Of a stretch of 24,533 nt of DNA, positions 8,801-16,229 are shown piece by piece. Positions within the stretch are counted from its first letter, which is position 1. Every line of letters begins with the position of its first letter. The position numbers were made by a program, and so were the translations under genes. Source of the DNA: Saccoglossus kowalevskii (Eukaryota; Hemichordata; Enteropneusta; Harrimaniidae); the NCBI RefSeq assembly GCF_000003605.2, contig NW_003141313.1, positions 337,227 through 361,759 of the forward strand. The letters run 5' to 3'. The notes under the pieces are model-generated. The model was not told the origin of the DNA and made no database searches. It was given only the letters and a program-made list of their open reading frames with translations.

Positions 8801-11800
8801 ATGCACAACAAACACACATACAGGAATCATGGGGTCACTGCAAACTTTGTACAACTAACTTACTTCTGCTGGCTCTTCCTCAGCTGGGGCCTCCTGTAAG
8901 TTTATTTTAATAAGTTGAATTATAAATGAAAGAAAAATATGATATAAAAAATTAAACTAATTCATGCAGAAGAAGTATACATGTATATTTGAAAACATAA
9001 TTTCAAACAAGTGTTTTGTGAGGTATAGTGAGAATTATGAGATCCATGATGTAAACAGCAACTTGATGTAGTATGGTTAGAGATGAGAAAGACAAGATCA
9101 ATTTGTCATAGTTTGTCACTGCAAGCATTGTACAACACATTTACTTCAGCTGCATAGGCTTCCTCCACTGGAACATCATTATAAATTTGGTTCGCAATCA
9201 GACGGAAAAAGGAAATTATAATATAGTCAAATTAAACAAATCAGTTTGGTGTGCCAGCAGAAAAAACAGAAGTAAAATATAACTTTCAGGCAACAATAAT
9301 GATAAAGGAATACATGCAATATTGAGGACGGGCATTTTCCATGTAAAAGGTGTTGTAATACAGGGAAAACTGCAAACCAGACACACCCACTTACTTCGGC
9401 AGGGGGTTCTTCAGCTGGGGTCTCCTTAGATTTGTTTTAATAGCAAAAATGGGAGTTGAGAATAGAAAAAGGAATAAAATATAATAAAAATTAAATTAAA
9501 CTAAAATTTAAAAAATGCACCATGCATATAATCACAAAGAAAATGAAAGCAAATAACCAAATATTATTTTTAAATAAATTAATCCAGCATACTGGGGTTG
9601 GGATGAGGTGGTATTTGTGGAGTTGGGATGGTGTGTAACTGAAAGATGGGAATAAAGAGAAATCACAACACTACAAACATTGGGTATATTAGAATAGGGA
9701 AAACTGCAAACCAGGCACACCCACTTACTTCAACAGGGGCTTCCTCAGCTGGGGCCTCCTTGTTTTTTTTTTATAGCAAATAATGGAATTTTGAATAAAG
9801 AAAAAAAAGGAAATAAATATTATAATAAAATTAAAATTAAATAAAAAGCATCATGCACAGTCACAAAGTAAGTTGAAGCAAATATAAGACTCAATACATA
9901 TTTTTTAATATGAATATGGTACACTGTGGTTAGGGGGCTTTTTGGTAGGGATGGTATTTAATGTGGCGATCAGAATAAACTGAGAAATACAAAAAAACAC
10001 TGCAATATGTGGCACATCATAAAACTTGGCTAATACAGCTGATTTGGAGGTATAAACATTGGGTACATTAGGATAGGGAAAACTGCAAACCAGGCACACC
10101 CACTTACTTCGGCAGGGGCTTCCTCAGCTGGGGCCTCCTTGTTTTTTTATATAGCAATTAATGGAGTTTTGAATAAAGAAAAGAAAGGAAATAAAATATA
10201 ATAAAATAAAAGCATCATGCATAGCCACAAAGTGAGTAAAAAAAAAGCAAATAAAAGATTTAATCAAAGTTTTTCATTATTAGGGTGGGGTGGGGGTGAG
10301 GGAGGTTGGTTGGCAGGGGTGGTGTGTGACATGAAGATGAGAACAAACTGGGAAATCACAAACACTTGTGCAAGATAGAACACATCAAACAGCTTGGGTC
10401 TGTAATACACCTGATTTGAGGTATAAACGTTGGGTAAATTAAGGGTTGGGAGAACCGCAAACCAGGCACAACCACTTACTTCGGCAGGGGCTTCCTCAGC
10501 TGGGGCCTCCTTAGATTTGTTTTAATAGCAAAGAAAAGAAAGAAAATAAAATATAATAAAATTAAAATAAAATAAAAAGCATCATGCATAATTACAGGAT
10601 AAGTGAAAGCAAATAAAATGATAATGCAAAATATTGGTTATAATATGGAAATAAGCAGAATGCTAAATGTGGCATATTATAATTGTTCAACCAATGGGAA
10701 AACTGCAAACCAGGCACAACCACTTACTTCGGCAGGTGCTTCTTCAGCTGGGGCCTCCTTAGATTAGTTTTAATAGCAATTAATGAAGTTGTGAATAAAA
10801 AAAATAAAAAAAATAGCATTATATAAAATTATAAAGCAATAAATAAACAAAATCAGTAGAAATAAAGATTTATAATAAAACAAAGATTTCATGCATAAAA
10901 AAGAAGCACTAAAGGCATGTAAGGCACTGGGAAAACCAAACAATTCTCTGTAGACAAAATCCCTGTTATTTGTTTTGGAATCATACACACACAAAAATAT
11001 TTTCTCATGTCCTGCCGGTTGTTCAATTCCCAGTTTCAAACAGGAAAAGAAAAAAAAGTAGAAGATATGTCATGCAAATATAACAAAATAAACCAGTTAT
11101 AGGATAACCACACTGCACACTGCTTCAAGATGTGGTGATGTACACACATGCAACAATCACTGTGGAGAAGAATCCCTAGCAGACAGGAACAAAGTGTTGA
11201 CAAAAAGTGTGGTTGCCGGGCAATTGGAACAAAGTGTGGGACAGTGTGGTTGCTGGGAGATAGGAAGAAACATATGTGAGACAGAAAGTGTGGTTGCTAG
11301 GAGATAAGAAACCCATGTGAGACAGAAGGTATGGTTGCTAGGCAACAGAAACAAACCCATGTGAGATAGGTGTGGTTGCTGGGCAATGGGAATTCACAAA
11401 CTCATATGAGATGGAAGGTGTGGTTGCTGGGAGATAGAAAGAAACCTATGAGCGACAGAAGGTGTGGATGCTAGGGAACAGAAACAAACCCATGTGAGAT
11501 AGAGGGTGTGGTTGCTGGGAAATAAGAAGAAACCCAAGTGAGACAGAAGAAGTGGTTGCTAGGGAACAGAAACAAACCTATGTGAGATAGAGGGTGTGGT
11601 TGCTGGGAAATAAGAAGAAACCCAAGTGAGACAGAAGATGTGGTTGTTAGGCAACAGAAACAAACCCATGTGAGATAGAATGTGTGGTTGCTAGGCAATA
11701 GAAACACACCCATGTGAGACAGAAAGTGTGGTTGCTAGGAGATAGAAACAAACCCGCATGGGGTAGAACATAACTGGTTGCATATAGGGATGAGATACAC

Positions 11801-14199
11801 TGGGGTCACTGCAAACATAGGTATATAAGCATGTGACAACCCACTTACTTCAGCAGCTGGTTCTTCAGCTGGGGCCTCCTTGGATTACATTGTAGTTGGG
11901 GTTAAATGGTTTTATAAATAAATAGTCAGATTCTAAATGCATAACATGCAAAAATCAAAGAAAATCAACGCAAACTCCAATTGGATACTGACAGACAATA
12001 TCAGACTTATTCATCACATACTTCTTTTAAATGCAATGCAAAGATAATAAAATAGCACATAGATTTTCAAAACAAAAATGATAAAAATTATATATGCAGG
12101 GATACTTGGCTATCTACAAAGTTATTTAATCTTTCACCATCAGTAATACTATCACTCACTTATGCTGAGTTTGTTGGATTTCATTTCACATTGTTTATAA
12201 AATTTAAATGTAAAATAATCTCTAATATATTTGTGAGTAGTATAGTGTTGATGAAAGGATTAAATACTAATACATCAATCACAGCAATATATAGATATAA
12301 TGGATAAGATGTATTTGCTCTATTAGTAGCACATGCACTTAAATGACAGAAGTATATCGATAATCAAAATAAGTCATATTTTTATGATTCAGCATACAAT
12401 AAAGGCATTTTTTGTTTTCTGTGCACTTCTATTGGAGATATGCTTCTACTAGAGCAAATATGGTATAAGGAGAAAATTGGATCACATTAAATTTGTGCAT
12501 GCTGAGGTTGCCAGGAAACAAAGATGGGGGTAACTTCAAATGGATGGAAGGGATCACTACAAAAAGAGGATAGGTTTCACTATAATGGAAGGGTTCACAG
12601 CAATGGGGAGGGTCACTCATTAAACTTACTTCAGCGGGTGCTTCCTCAGCTGGAGCTTCCTAACACAGGGAAATTAAAAAGCAAGCGATAAAAACAAAAA
12701 AATGGAGCTCTTAAAATGACTAGCATCAGATGCGAACACAAAACAGTAGCCCAATCTGCACAATCGTTCAAATCAAGTCAACATGCTGAGAAACTAGACC
12801 ATTGCATTGCATTCTTTGGGAAATGGAGATTAAATATATGTACAGGAAGAGAAACAATTAAAGCAACACGGCTCAAATAAAACACAGCTCAGAATGTAAG
12901 ACATGTCGCCAACTTGAGAACAGAAACAACACACTATGCAATCAATTTGAACACACTGCCGATTGGTTAGATTTACACATTTTATCATCACTTTTTTTAT
13001 TCAAAAATGATGTAATCTTCACGCTGAAAGGGGACATGCAACAGCAACTGTAATTGCAGTAGCAGAGGAGATTGTTGCACAATTTAAGGGTGGCATGGGA
13101 TCACTGCACACAAGGAGGGGGGTCACTCAACTTACTTCAGGGGCTTCATCTCCTTCCTAAATATATATGGAAAATGTACCAAATTATCAGATCATAGTAT
13201 TTCACAAATTTGAATGATTGTAAATCTGCTACAATGTCATTTTAAGGGTGTCAGGTTTTGATAGCATGTTTAACTCTTTCAATACCTTACAAAATGAAAC
13301 CACATAATTTGTTTTCACATATATTTTTTTGAATGTTCAAATGATGTCTGTTTGATGGAAATTAAAAAAGAACTTTCAGAAAGAAACATTTTAATAAACA
13401 TATATTGGCATTTCAAAGAGTTAATATTGGCAATATTTTTAAGAAGTAATACAAACAAATATACGGTTCAAAAATTCAACAGTCTATCATCATCTCCCCA
13501 AGATTTCAAATGGTACACCCCTTAGAGTCAATTATGTATATTAATACCATCCACGTGTATGTGGTATTTTTCATTGATCAACAATTACTAACACTATTAT
13601 ATGATTGTCTGACAACTCACCTCAGCGGGAGCTTCACCAGCCCTGTAAACGTAAAACAAATAGTATGAATGAAAATCTATTTTTGTGTCAAACGAAATGA
13701 AAAAAAGTTGTCATGAGGGCGCTGTTCAAGTAAAATTCAACGGAATTCACACTGAACGTAAAGCATAAACATTGGGGACAGAAGTGCATGCAAACAACAT
13801 CTCGCGTGTTTTGATTTGCTTTTAAAATAATAGTAAATCATTTTAATATATAGCTAACACATAAGCAAATACATATTGCCATCATGGTGTATAAGGTCCC
13901 GGTATAAAGTATACATCTCGTCACTGAAATACTTTTATCTGGTATGTTGATATCGGGTGTGGTGTGCACAGCCTGTAGTATGTAACACCAACTGACACCA
14001 GCTTGCACCGTATCCCGGTGATACCAAAACTCCTGGCACGTTGTTTAGTATTCGATAATATACAAACCAAATTGTAAACAAATATTTGGTCGTATTATAA
14101 ACAATATTTAATTCGACAGCCTGTAACTTACTTTTCGGCTTCTCTTCTTCTCCTGCGTTCTTCACGGCGGCGGGCGCGTTCGTCTGCTTCGTCTGCCAT
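2738..14199 (-). CDS. TnT: Troponin T, 21 coding exons, 418 aa
   Basis: Troponin T anchors the troponin complex to tropomyosin on thin filaments and passes the Ca2+ signal from troponin C and I. Coding exons (minus strand, in order): 14132-14199, 13621-13642, 13136-13156, 12630-12659, 11849-11878, 10728-10757, 10480-10509, 10108-10137, 9729-9758, 9395-9424, 8864-8893, 8384-8463, 7931-7997, 6867-6983, 6322-6399, 5998-6132, 5649-5867, 5053-5093, 4669-4710, 4521-4554, 2738-2830. All have AG/GT borders and agree in phase. Residues 1-30 are an Arg-rich start. Residues 31-117 are acidic Glu/Ala/Pro repeats and 118-166 are Pro-rich. From 167 the protein is a long charged helix, with the conserved TnT core at about 265-362 (HLGG 269-272, SPERLREYANDF 314-325, KQKRQKYD 342-349). 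It ends in a short acidic tail, GGEEEE. The start has a good context (A at -3, G at +4). The length is large for TnT because of the repeated exons. The assignment is firm for the core and the exon joins are inferred by eye. Confidence 0.9.
2971..3050. repeat. 80-bp element with 13-bp perfect inverted repeats
   Basis: TCAATCAGGTTAA at 2971-2983 is the exact reverse complement of TTAACCTGATTGA at 3038-3050, with a 54-bp spacer. It could be a very small MITE remnant or an RNA hairpin in the last TnT intron. No clear target-site duplication flanks it. Confidence 0.6.
4078..4107. repeat. ACATG/ACACG pentanucleotide repeat
   Basis: Short tandem run of CATGA/CACGA units (CATGACATGACATGACACG and on). 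The region around it (3900-4300) is scattered with TGACAT and ATGTCA in both orientations. Confidence 0.7.
4218..4293. repeat. Two-copy repeat ending in a 12-bp palindrome
   Basis: GTCATTATGAGCTT followed by TGACATATGTCA occurs twice, about 46 bp apart. The palindromes sit at 4236-4247 and 4282-4293. Confidence 0.75.
4521..4554 (-). CDS. TnT: TnT coding exon 20
   Basis: 34 nt, phase 2 to 0, residues 377-388 (KKSKFTEELQAE). Acceptor TCATAG, donor GTATGT. If the donor is not used, the frame reads only VCLGSL before a TAA at 4500-4502, so intron retention would give an alternative short C-terminus. Confidence 0.85.
4669..4710 (-). CDS. TnT: TnT coding exon 19
   Basis: 42 nt, phase 2-2, residues 363-376 (NPKKDVAKLMASTD). 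Acceptor GTCCTACCAG, donor GTAAGT. Being phase-symmetric it could be skipped without a frameshift. It forms part of the invertebrate C-terminal extension beyond the vertebrate core. Confidence 0.88.
5053..5093 (-). CDS. TnT: TnT coding exon 18
   Basis: 41 nt, phase 0 to 2, residues 350-362, IHELTERFKDMQK. It continues the coiled coil after KQKRQKYD, where vertebrate TnT has INVLRNR. Acceptor TTTATAG, donor GTAAGA. Confidence 0.92.
5245..5548. repeat. 18/20-bp tandem array of TGACATCA units
   Basis: About 15 units of ATGACATCACAT followed by AAATTG, GTAAATTG or GTACATTT, spaced 18 or 20 bp apart, in the intron between TnT exons 17 and 18. Most units contain TGACATCA, one base from the palindromic CRE TGACGTCA. 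An isolated copy lies at about 5158. Confidence 0.93.
5649..5867 (-). CDS. TnT: TnT coding exon 17 (TnI-binding coiled coil)
   Basis: 219 nt, phase 0-0, residues 277-349, and the most diagnostic exon. It contains EKEEEKQKVMAERIPNL, matching the EREKKKKILAER-type helix of other TnTs; SPERLREYANDFKGKL, matching the NEDQLREKAKELW-type segment; and KQKRQKYD at the end. These helices pair with troponin I in the core complex. Acceptor TTTATAG, donor GTAAGT. Confidence 0.95.
5998..6132 (-). CDS. TnT: TnT coding exon 16 (rod and HLGG motif)
   Basis: 135 nt, phase 0-0, residues 232-276. It ends in QMQFQGIGQHLGGSDIK. The HLGG element corresponds to the conserved HFGG-type motif that precedes the troponin I-binding coiled coil in TnT. 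Acceptor CACTTCACAG, donor GTAAGA. Confidence 0.95.
6322..6399 (-). CDS. TnT: TnT coding exon 15 (helical rod)
   Basis: 78 nt, phase 0-0, residues 206-231. It is almost entirely charged (EKRKIERKERDRLALERE, then EAKRKKAE), typical of the Lys/Glu-rich central TnT helix. Acceptor TTTTATAG, donor GTAAGA. Confidence 0.92.
6497..6645. mobile_element. 149-bp MITE with 23-bp TIRs and 7-bp TSD
   Basis: The left terminal inverted repeat begins TTAGATTGGCAAAGTTTGG. The right end, read in reverse complement, begins TTAGACTGGCAAAGTCGGG; 20 of the first 23 positions match. The element is flanked by identical AACAAAC at 6490-6496 and 6646-6652, a good target-site duplication. The interior is more CpG-rich than the surrounding intron and encodes nothing. 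This is the layout of a non-autonomous DNA transposon. It lies in the intron between TnT exons 14 and 15. Confidence 0.85.
6867..6983 (-). CDS. TnT: TnT coding exon 14 (start of helical rod)
   Basis: 117 nt, phase 0-0, residues 167-205. A charged helix (EMQEKRKQEQDVMLAEAIEQ, then LRKDREALAAELTALRERR) with regular hydrophobic spacing, consistent with the tropomyosin-binding arm of TnT. Acceptor TTAACAG, donor GTAAGC. Confidence 0.92.
7130..7565. repeat. Probable dispersed repeat with internal duplication
   Basis: This part of the intron between exons 13 and 14 has two CpG-rich ends (7200-7236 and 7513-7560) unlike the AT-rich surroundings. Inside, a segment at about 7262-7341 (AGATATCATTAGAAAATGAACAAC, described by its ends, to AAGAAGTCAAAAA) recurs with changes and an insertion at 7390-7496. 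A pair of small hairpins sits at one edge: ATAACACT/AGTGTTAT at 7144-7162 and ACACT/AGTGT at 7165-7177. The composition suggests an inserted repetitive element; no family is named. Confidence 0.5.
7931..7997 (-). CDS. TnT: TnT coding exon 13
   Basis: 67 nt, phase 2 to 0, residues 144-166: KPQPVPEIAPVV, then RQETDAEREMR. It is the transition from the Pro-rich linker to the charged helix. Acceptor CTTCCCCACCAG, donor GTAAGA. Confidence 0.9.
8384..8463 (-). CDS. TnT: TnT coding exon 12 (Pro-rich segment)
   Basis: 80 nt, phase 0 to 2, residues 118-143. It encodes a Pro/Glu run (VPAPEPEPVAEPEP, then TPPPPEEKKQEK), probably an extended linker between the acidic repeats and the helical core. The acceptor TTTTTACTTTTAG is strong; the donor GTAATG is unusual. 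Confidence 0.9.
8627..8770. repeat. 24-bp minisatellite, 6 units
   Basis: Six copies of a 24-bp unit (ACCAGATGGTATCCAGGTAT with variants), in the intron between TnT exons 11 and 12. Because 24 is a multiple of three, the minus strand reads as repeated PGYHLVPI. I found no splice context or homology to support translation. Confidence 0.92.
8864..8893 (-). CDS. TnT: TnT coding exon 11 (30-nt repeat exon H)
   Basis: Encodes EAPAEEEPAE, phase 0-0. The acceptor AACTTACAG is stronger than in the middle copies, and the donor is GTAAGT. It is the last decapeptide exon before the Pro-rich segment. Confidence 0.9.
9145..9177 (-). pseudogene. Decayed TnT repeat exon
   Basis: A ninth copy of the repeat exon that can be read as DVPVEEAYAAE, one codon longer than its relatives. 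The AG that should precede it is AAT, and its donor is the weaker GTAAAT. The only nearby AG (TTCCAG at 9168-9169) would give a 23-nt exon that breaks the frame. The intron behind the donor still carries the family TTTGT..GCAGTGAC element. I read it as a dead exon within the array; rare use as a frame-breaking exon cannot be excluded. Confidence 0.75.
9395..9424 (-). CDS. TnT: TnT coding exon 10 (30-nt repeat exon G)
   Basis: Encodes ETPAEEPPAE, phase 0-0, with acceptor ACAAATCTAAG and donor GTAAGT. It differs from the cluster by Thr at position 2 and Pro at position 7. Confidence 0.88.
9729..9758 (-). CDS. TnT: TnT coding exon 9 (30-nt repeat exon F, weak acceptor)
   Basis: Encodes EAPAEEAPVE, phase 0-0. 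Like exon 8, its acceptor follows an A-run (TATAAAAAAAAAACAAG). The shared A-run suggests exons 8 and 9 are sister duplicates. Confidence 0.85.
10108..10137 (-). CDS. TnT: TnT coding exon 8 (30-nt repeat exon E, weak acceptor)
   Basis: Encodes EAPAEEAPAE with a sequence nearly identical to exon 7. The acceptor is preceded by TATAAAAAAACAAG, a purine run instead of a pyrimidine tract, so inclusion may be poor or enhancer-dependent. Confidence 0.85.
10480..10509 (-). CDS. TnT: TnT coding exon 7 (30-nt repeat exon D)
   Basis: Encodes EAPAEEAPAE, phase 0-0. The acceptor context ACAAATCTAAG is shared with exon 10, and the donor-side intron AGTGGTTGTGCCTGG is shared with exon 6. Confidence 0.9.
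10728..10757 (-). CDS. TnT: TnT coding exon 6 (30-nt repeat exon C)
   Basis: Encodes EAPAEEAPAE, phase 0-0, with donor GTAAGT and acceptor CTAATCTAAG. It is the first of a tight cluster of five copies (10757 down to 9395) that share flanking intron sequence as well as the exon, showing recent segmental duplication. Confidence 0.9.
11175..11765. repeat. About 44-bp minisatellite, about 13 units
   Basis: Units of about 42-48 bp built on GTGTGGTTGCTAGG, then AACAGAAACAAACCC, then ATGTGAGAYAGA. They fill much of the intron between TnT exons 5 and 6. In transcript orientation most units read as a pyrimidine-rich tract followed by CTAG or CCAG and CAACCAC, so they resemble 3' splice sites. Open frames across the array on the minus strand are by-products of the repeat. 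Confidence 0.92.
11849..11878 (-). CDS. TnT: TnT coding exon 5 (30-nt repeat exon B)
   Basis: Encodes EAPAEEPAAE, phase 0-0, with donor GTAAGT and acceptor GTAATCCAAG. The intron behind it holds the 44-bp minisatellite with acceptor-like units. Confidence 0.9.
12630..12659 (-). CDS. TnT: TnT coding exon 4 (30-nt repeat exon A)
   Basis: Encodes EAPAEEAPAE, phase 0-0, donor GTAAGT. Its acceptor (TTCCCTGTGTTAG) has a reasonable pyrimidine tract. It starts GAAGCTCC where later copies start GAGGCCCC, so it is one of the more divergent members. Confidence 0.9.
12660..13135 (-). other. TnT intron 3
   Basis: Intron between exons 3 and 4. It has one UGCAUG on the transcript strand (13035-13040) and an ACTGCACACAAGG element behind the exon 3 donor. 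No exon or repeat seen. Confidence 0.6.
13136..13156 (-). CDS. TnT: TnT coding exon 3 (21-nt microexon)
   Basis: Acceptor ATATTTAG and donor GTAAGT, phase 0-0. It encodes EGDEAPE, related to but shorter than the decapeptide exons, and may be an early or divergent member of the series. It can be skipped in frame. Confidence 0.85.
13157..13620 (-). other. TnT intron 2
   Basis: AT-rich intron between exons 2 and 3. It is the only intron of the N-terminal microexon region without a UGCAUG on the transcript strand. No exon or tandem repeat seen. Confidence 0.6.
13621..13642 (-). CDS. TnT: TnT coding exon 2 (22-nt microexon)
   Basis: Acceptor TTTACAG and donor GTGAGT. It completes Lys23 and adds AGEAPAE, a partial form of the repeated decapeptide motif. 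It shifts phase from 2 to 0, so it is probably constitutive: skipping it would break the frame. Confidence 0.85.
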
Positions 14200-14212
14200 G
14201 CTGATTAAATTT
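14132..14212 (-). CDS. TnT: TnT coding exon 1 (5' UTR plus residues 1-22)
   Basis: The acceptor TATCACAG precedes 13 nt of 5' UTR and then the ATG at 14199. This implies at least one upstream non-coding exon. The exon encodes MADEADE followed by a strongly basic RARRREERRRRRE stretch and ends in phase 2 at donor GTAAGT (14131-14130). The basic start is unusual next to the acidic N-terminal extensions typical of TnT. Confidence 0.9.
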
Positions 14213-15489
14213 CTGTGATACGAAAACAACACTTTAATATCCACTGAAAATTTCACACTCTACCTAGAATCACTATTCATACTAGTGTAAATTTACGCGT
14301 TCCTAAAATACACCTGACAAAATGACAAAATTTCGAAATGTTAGAATATAATGTGAGCTGATTGAAAATGTATAATACGATGAAAATTGTAGAAATTACA
14401 TTTAAATACCACAAATATTTCAAGTGTTTTAATATAAATAGCACCACTATTGGCTACTCGCGCTGGCAATGACTTGGCGTGTACATAACGCCACTAGAAG
14501 ACCTACTTTTCATAATACCAAACCAATTTGCCGTCAAGTATCAAAGAATGTAAAAGTTCTAATCATAAGTGTTCAATATAAAGTAGTATGCTATCTCTAG
14601 CGTTTGTGCTATAGCCTAGAAAGAGGGAAATACATATACGGCGAAGATATTCCAAACATTCACGTCATCATCCAGGCTCCGCCACCACCGTACGGTAAGC
14701 CATCTTCCATGTGAGTTCACCAGGACAGGGTATCGGAGGGTCAGTGCTAGATTTAATATATCGGCATTAACAATTTGTGAAGATTATCGCTAATTCAATT
14801 CGTGCATCGCAGTTGACAATCGTATCAATGAGATTTATTTTGAATGTATTTTGAAAATATTACCACCACAAATTTCATAATAAAACGAGAAAGAGAGAGA
14901 CTAAAACATACTGGTACCCCTAAATGGGGCCCTTTAAATGAGTGCGCATGCTCATTCTTAAAAAAGTTCACATATCTTGCATACTTTTGGTTATGACTGA
15001 AGATCGAATCGGGCGATTTAATTAAATATGTCAGGGGGAACGGAGATTTGTGGTATTAGACTAGAATAACAATGTCAAGCCGTGAATAGTAGGATGAACA
15101 ATTAATTGGAAGCGAAAACACGATCGAAAAGTTTGCAAAATAACCCGTAGGTTTTGCTACTCAACGAGACATTTAAACCGACATGACTCCATTTATGGTA
15201 ATGCTGAGAATTCTCCTAGCAATGGCTTCCATTTCAGTAGGCTCTGCAAGTTCTCCGTTTTTATCGAAAATGGAATTCGAGGCGGAATTGCAAGCATGCA
15301 TTGAGTATTAAAAATATATTTTTTAATAGGGTAAGAAAGTTCATCGCTACCGTAGTGAGATTGTAAAAAAAAACAACCGGTAAAGTTGTAAATCTGAAAA
15401 TGGAAAATTACGGTGTTAGACTAGCAAAAGAATGCTCCAACTAAAACAGAAGTTAGTCTAAATGAAATAAGCATTTTAAAAGAACTTAC
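14213..15489 (-). promoter_or_regulatory. Upstream region of TnT: intron or proximal promoter
   Basis: Two readings are possible. If the candidate first exon ending at 15490 is real, this is intron 1. Alternatively a promoter could lie near 14420-14470, where the minus strand reads CCAATAGTGGTGC then CTATTTATATTAAAA, combining a CCAAT box with an AT core close to a MEF2 site and a TATA-like stretch. The coding exon has an acceptor in front of its 5' UTR, so at least one upstream exon must exist. An ACCGTACGGT palindrome lies near 14688. Confidence 0.3.
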
Positions 15490-15780
15490 CAGAAATGTGT
15501 TGGAATGGAGAATAGAGAAACAGGCAGATGCAGATCGCCAAGAGATGGGACAGTGAAGAGGATAACTCGACAAGTAATCTATCCACACTGTGCCGTGTGC
15601 AAAAATTTCACTTTCTCCAAAGCAGTAATGTTCGTATCTATGTGCGATATGTGAACAGCTGATCTGAGTGGGCGTTCGAAAGCAGCAATGCACCAATACG
15701 GAGACCCCGGAGATGCGTTTTCTTAGCAAGTGATGAAACCCGACACTGGATGTATTAATGAGCTCGTCTCATAGCCTGCC
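15490..15780 (-). promoter_or_regulatory. Candidate TnT 5' UTR exon and promoter
   Basis: A strong minus-strand donor, TTTCTG|GTAAGTTC, has its last exon base at 15490. Upstream in transcript orientation are CAGCTG (an E-box of the myogenic type, at about 15658) and a CCAATGG box at about 15780. The exon start was not located. The assignment to TnT is inference from position and strand. Confidence 0.3.
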
Positions 15781-16229
15781 CATTGGTTCTCGGGGTAAAC
15801 TTCACGCGTAGACCGTGTCATGTTTCCCGCATATACTTCCATATATCGTAGTGAGTGGGAAAAACATGTCTGATTTGTTCGTTTGAAATTAAAGGAAAGT
15901 TACATGCATGACAAGGGACGATATCAGTCTCGTATTTTTGTTTATTTGCAGTTTTAACAACTTGGAATCGGCGAGGTAAGTCGAAAACGTAACACAGAAC
16001 TACGTAGGTCGGCATCACATAATCAATTATAGCATAGAAATAAAAGATTTTTTTTCATATATTCGAAAACATTAATGCAATGCAACAACAATGCATGTTT
16101 TTCGCCGAAATACAAACTTTGGGAAGTTTCTCTCAAGTTATTTAAATTTTGCACACGTCACGCAAGCGCTGTCAAATGACCCCCTCGATTGCTGTTTTAT
16201 TTACACTTCTTGGTTGGTCGCTGGTATTT

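Noticed and set aside
8532..8819. Minus-strand frame with repeated PGYHLVPI
   Set aside because: It is a by-product of the 24-bp intronic minisatellite, whose unit is a multiple of three. There is no donor or acceptor arrangement joining it to TnT.
11015..11035. GTTCAATTCC as a tRNA or SINE B box
   Set aside because: No matching A box upstream and no cloverleaf.
11157..11713. Minus-strand open frames of 67 and 80 codons with repeated Thr/Leu/Trp motifs
   Set aside because: They follow the 44-bp minisatellite and lie within a TnT intron, with no homology or splice context.
14640..14720. Possible C/D snoRNA on the minus strand (GGATGATGA C-box-like)
   Set aside because: No CUGA D box at a suitable distance and no terminal stem.
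15421..15729. Minus-strand 102-codon frame as a separate gene
   Set aside because: It overlaps the candidate TnT first-exon donor, has a composition unlike protein, and has no recognisable motif.
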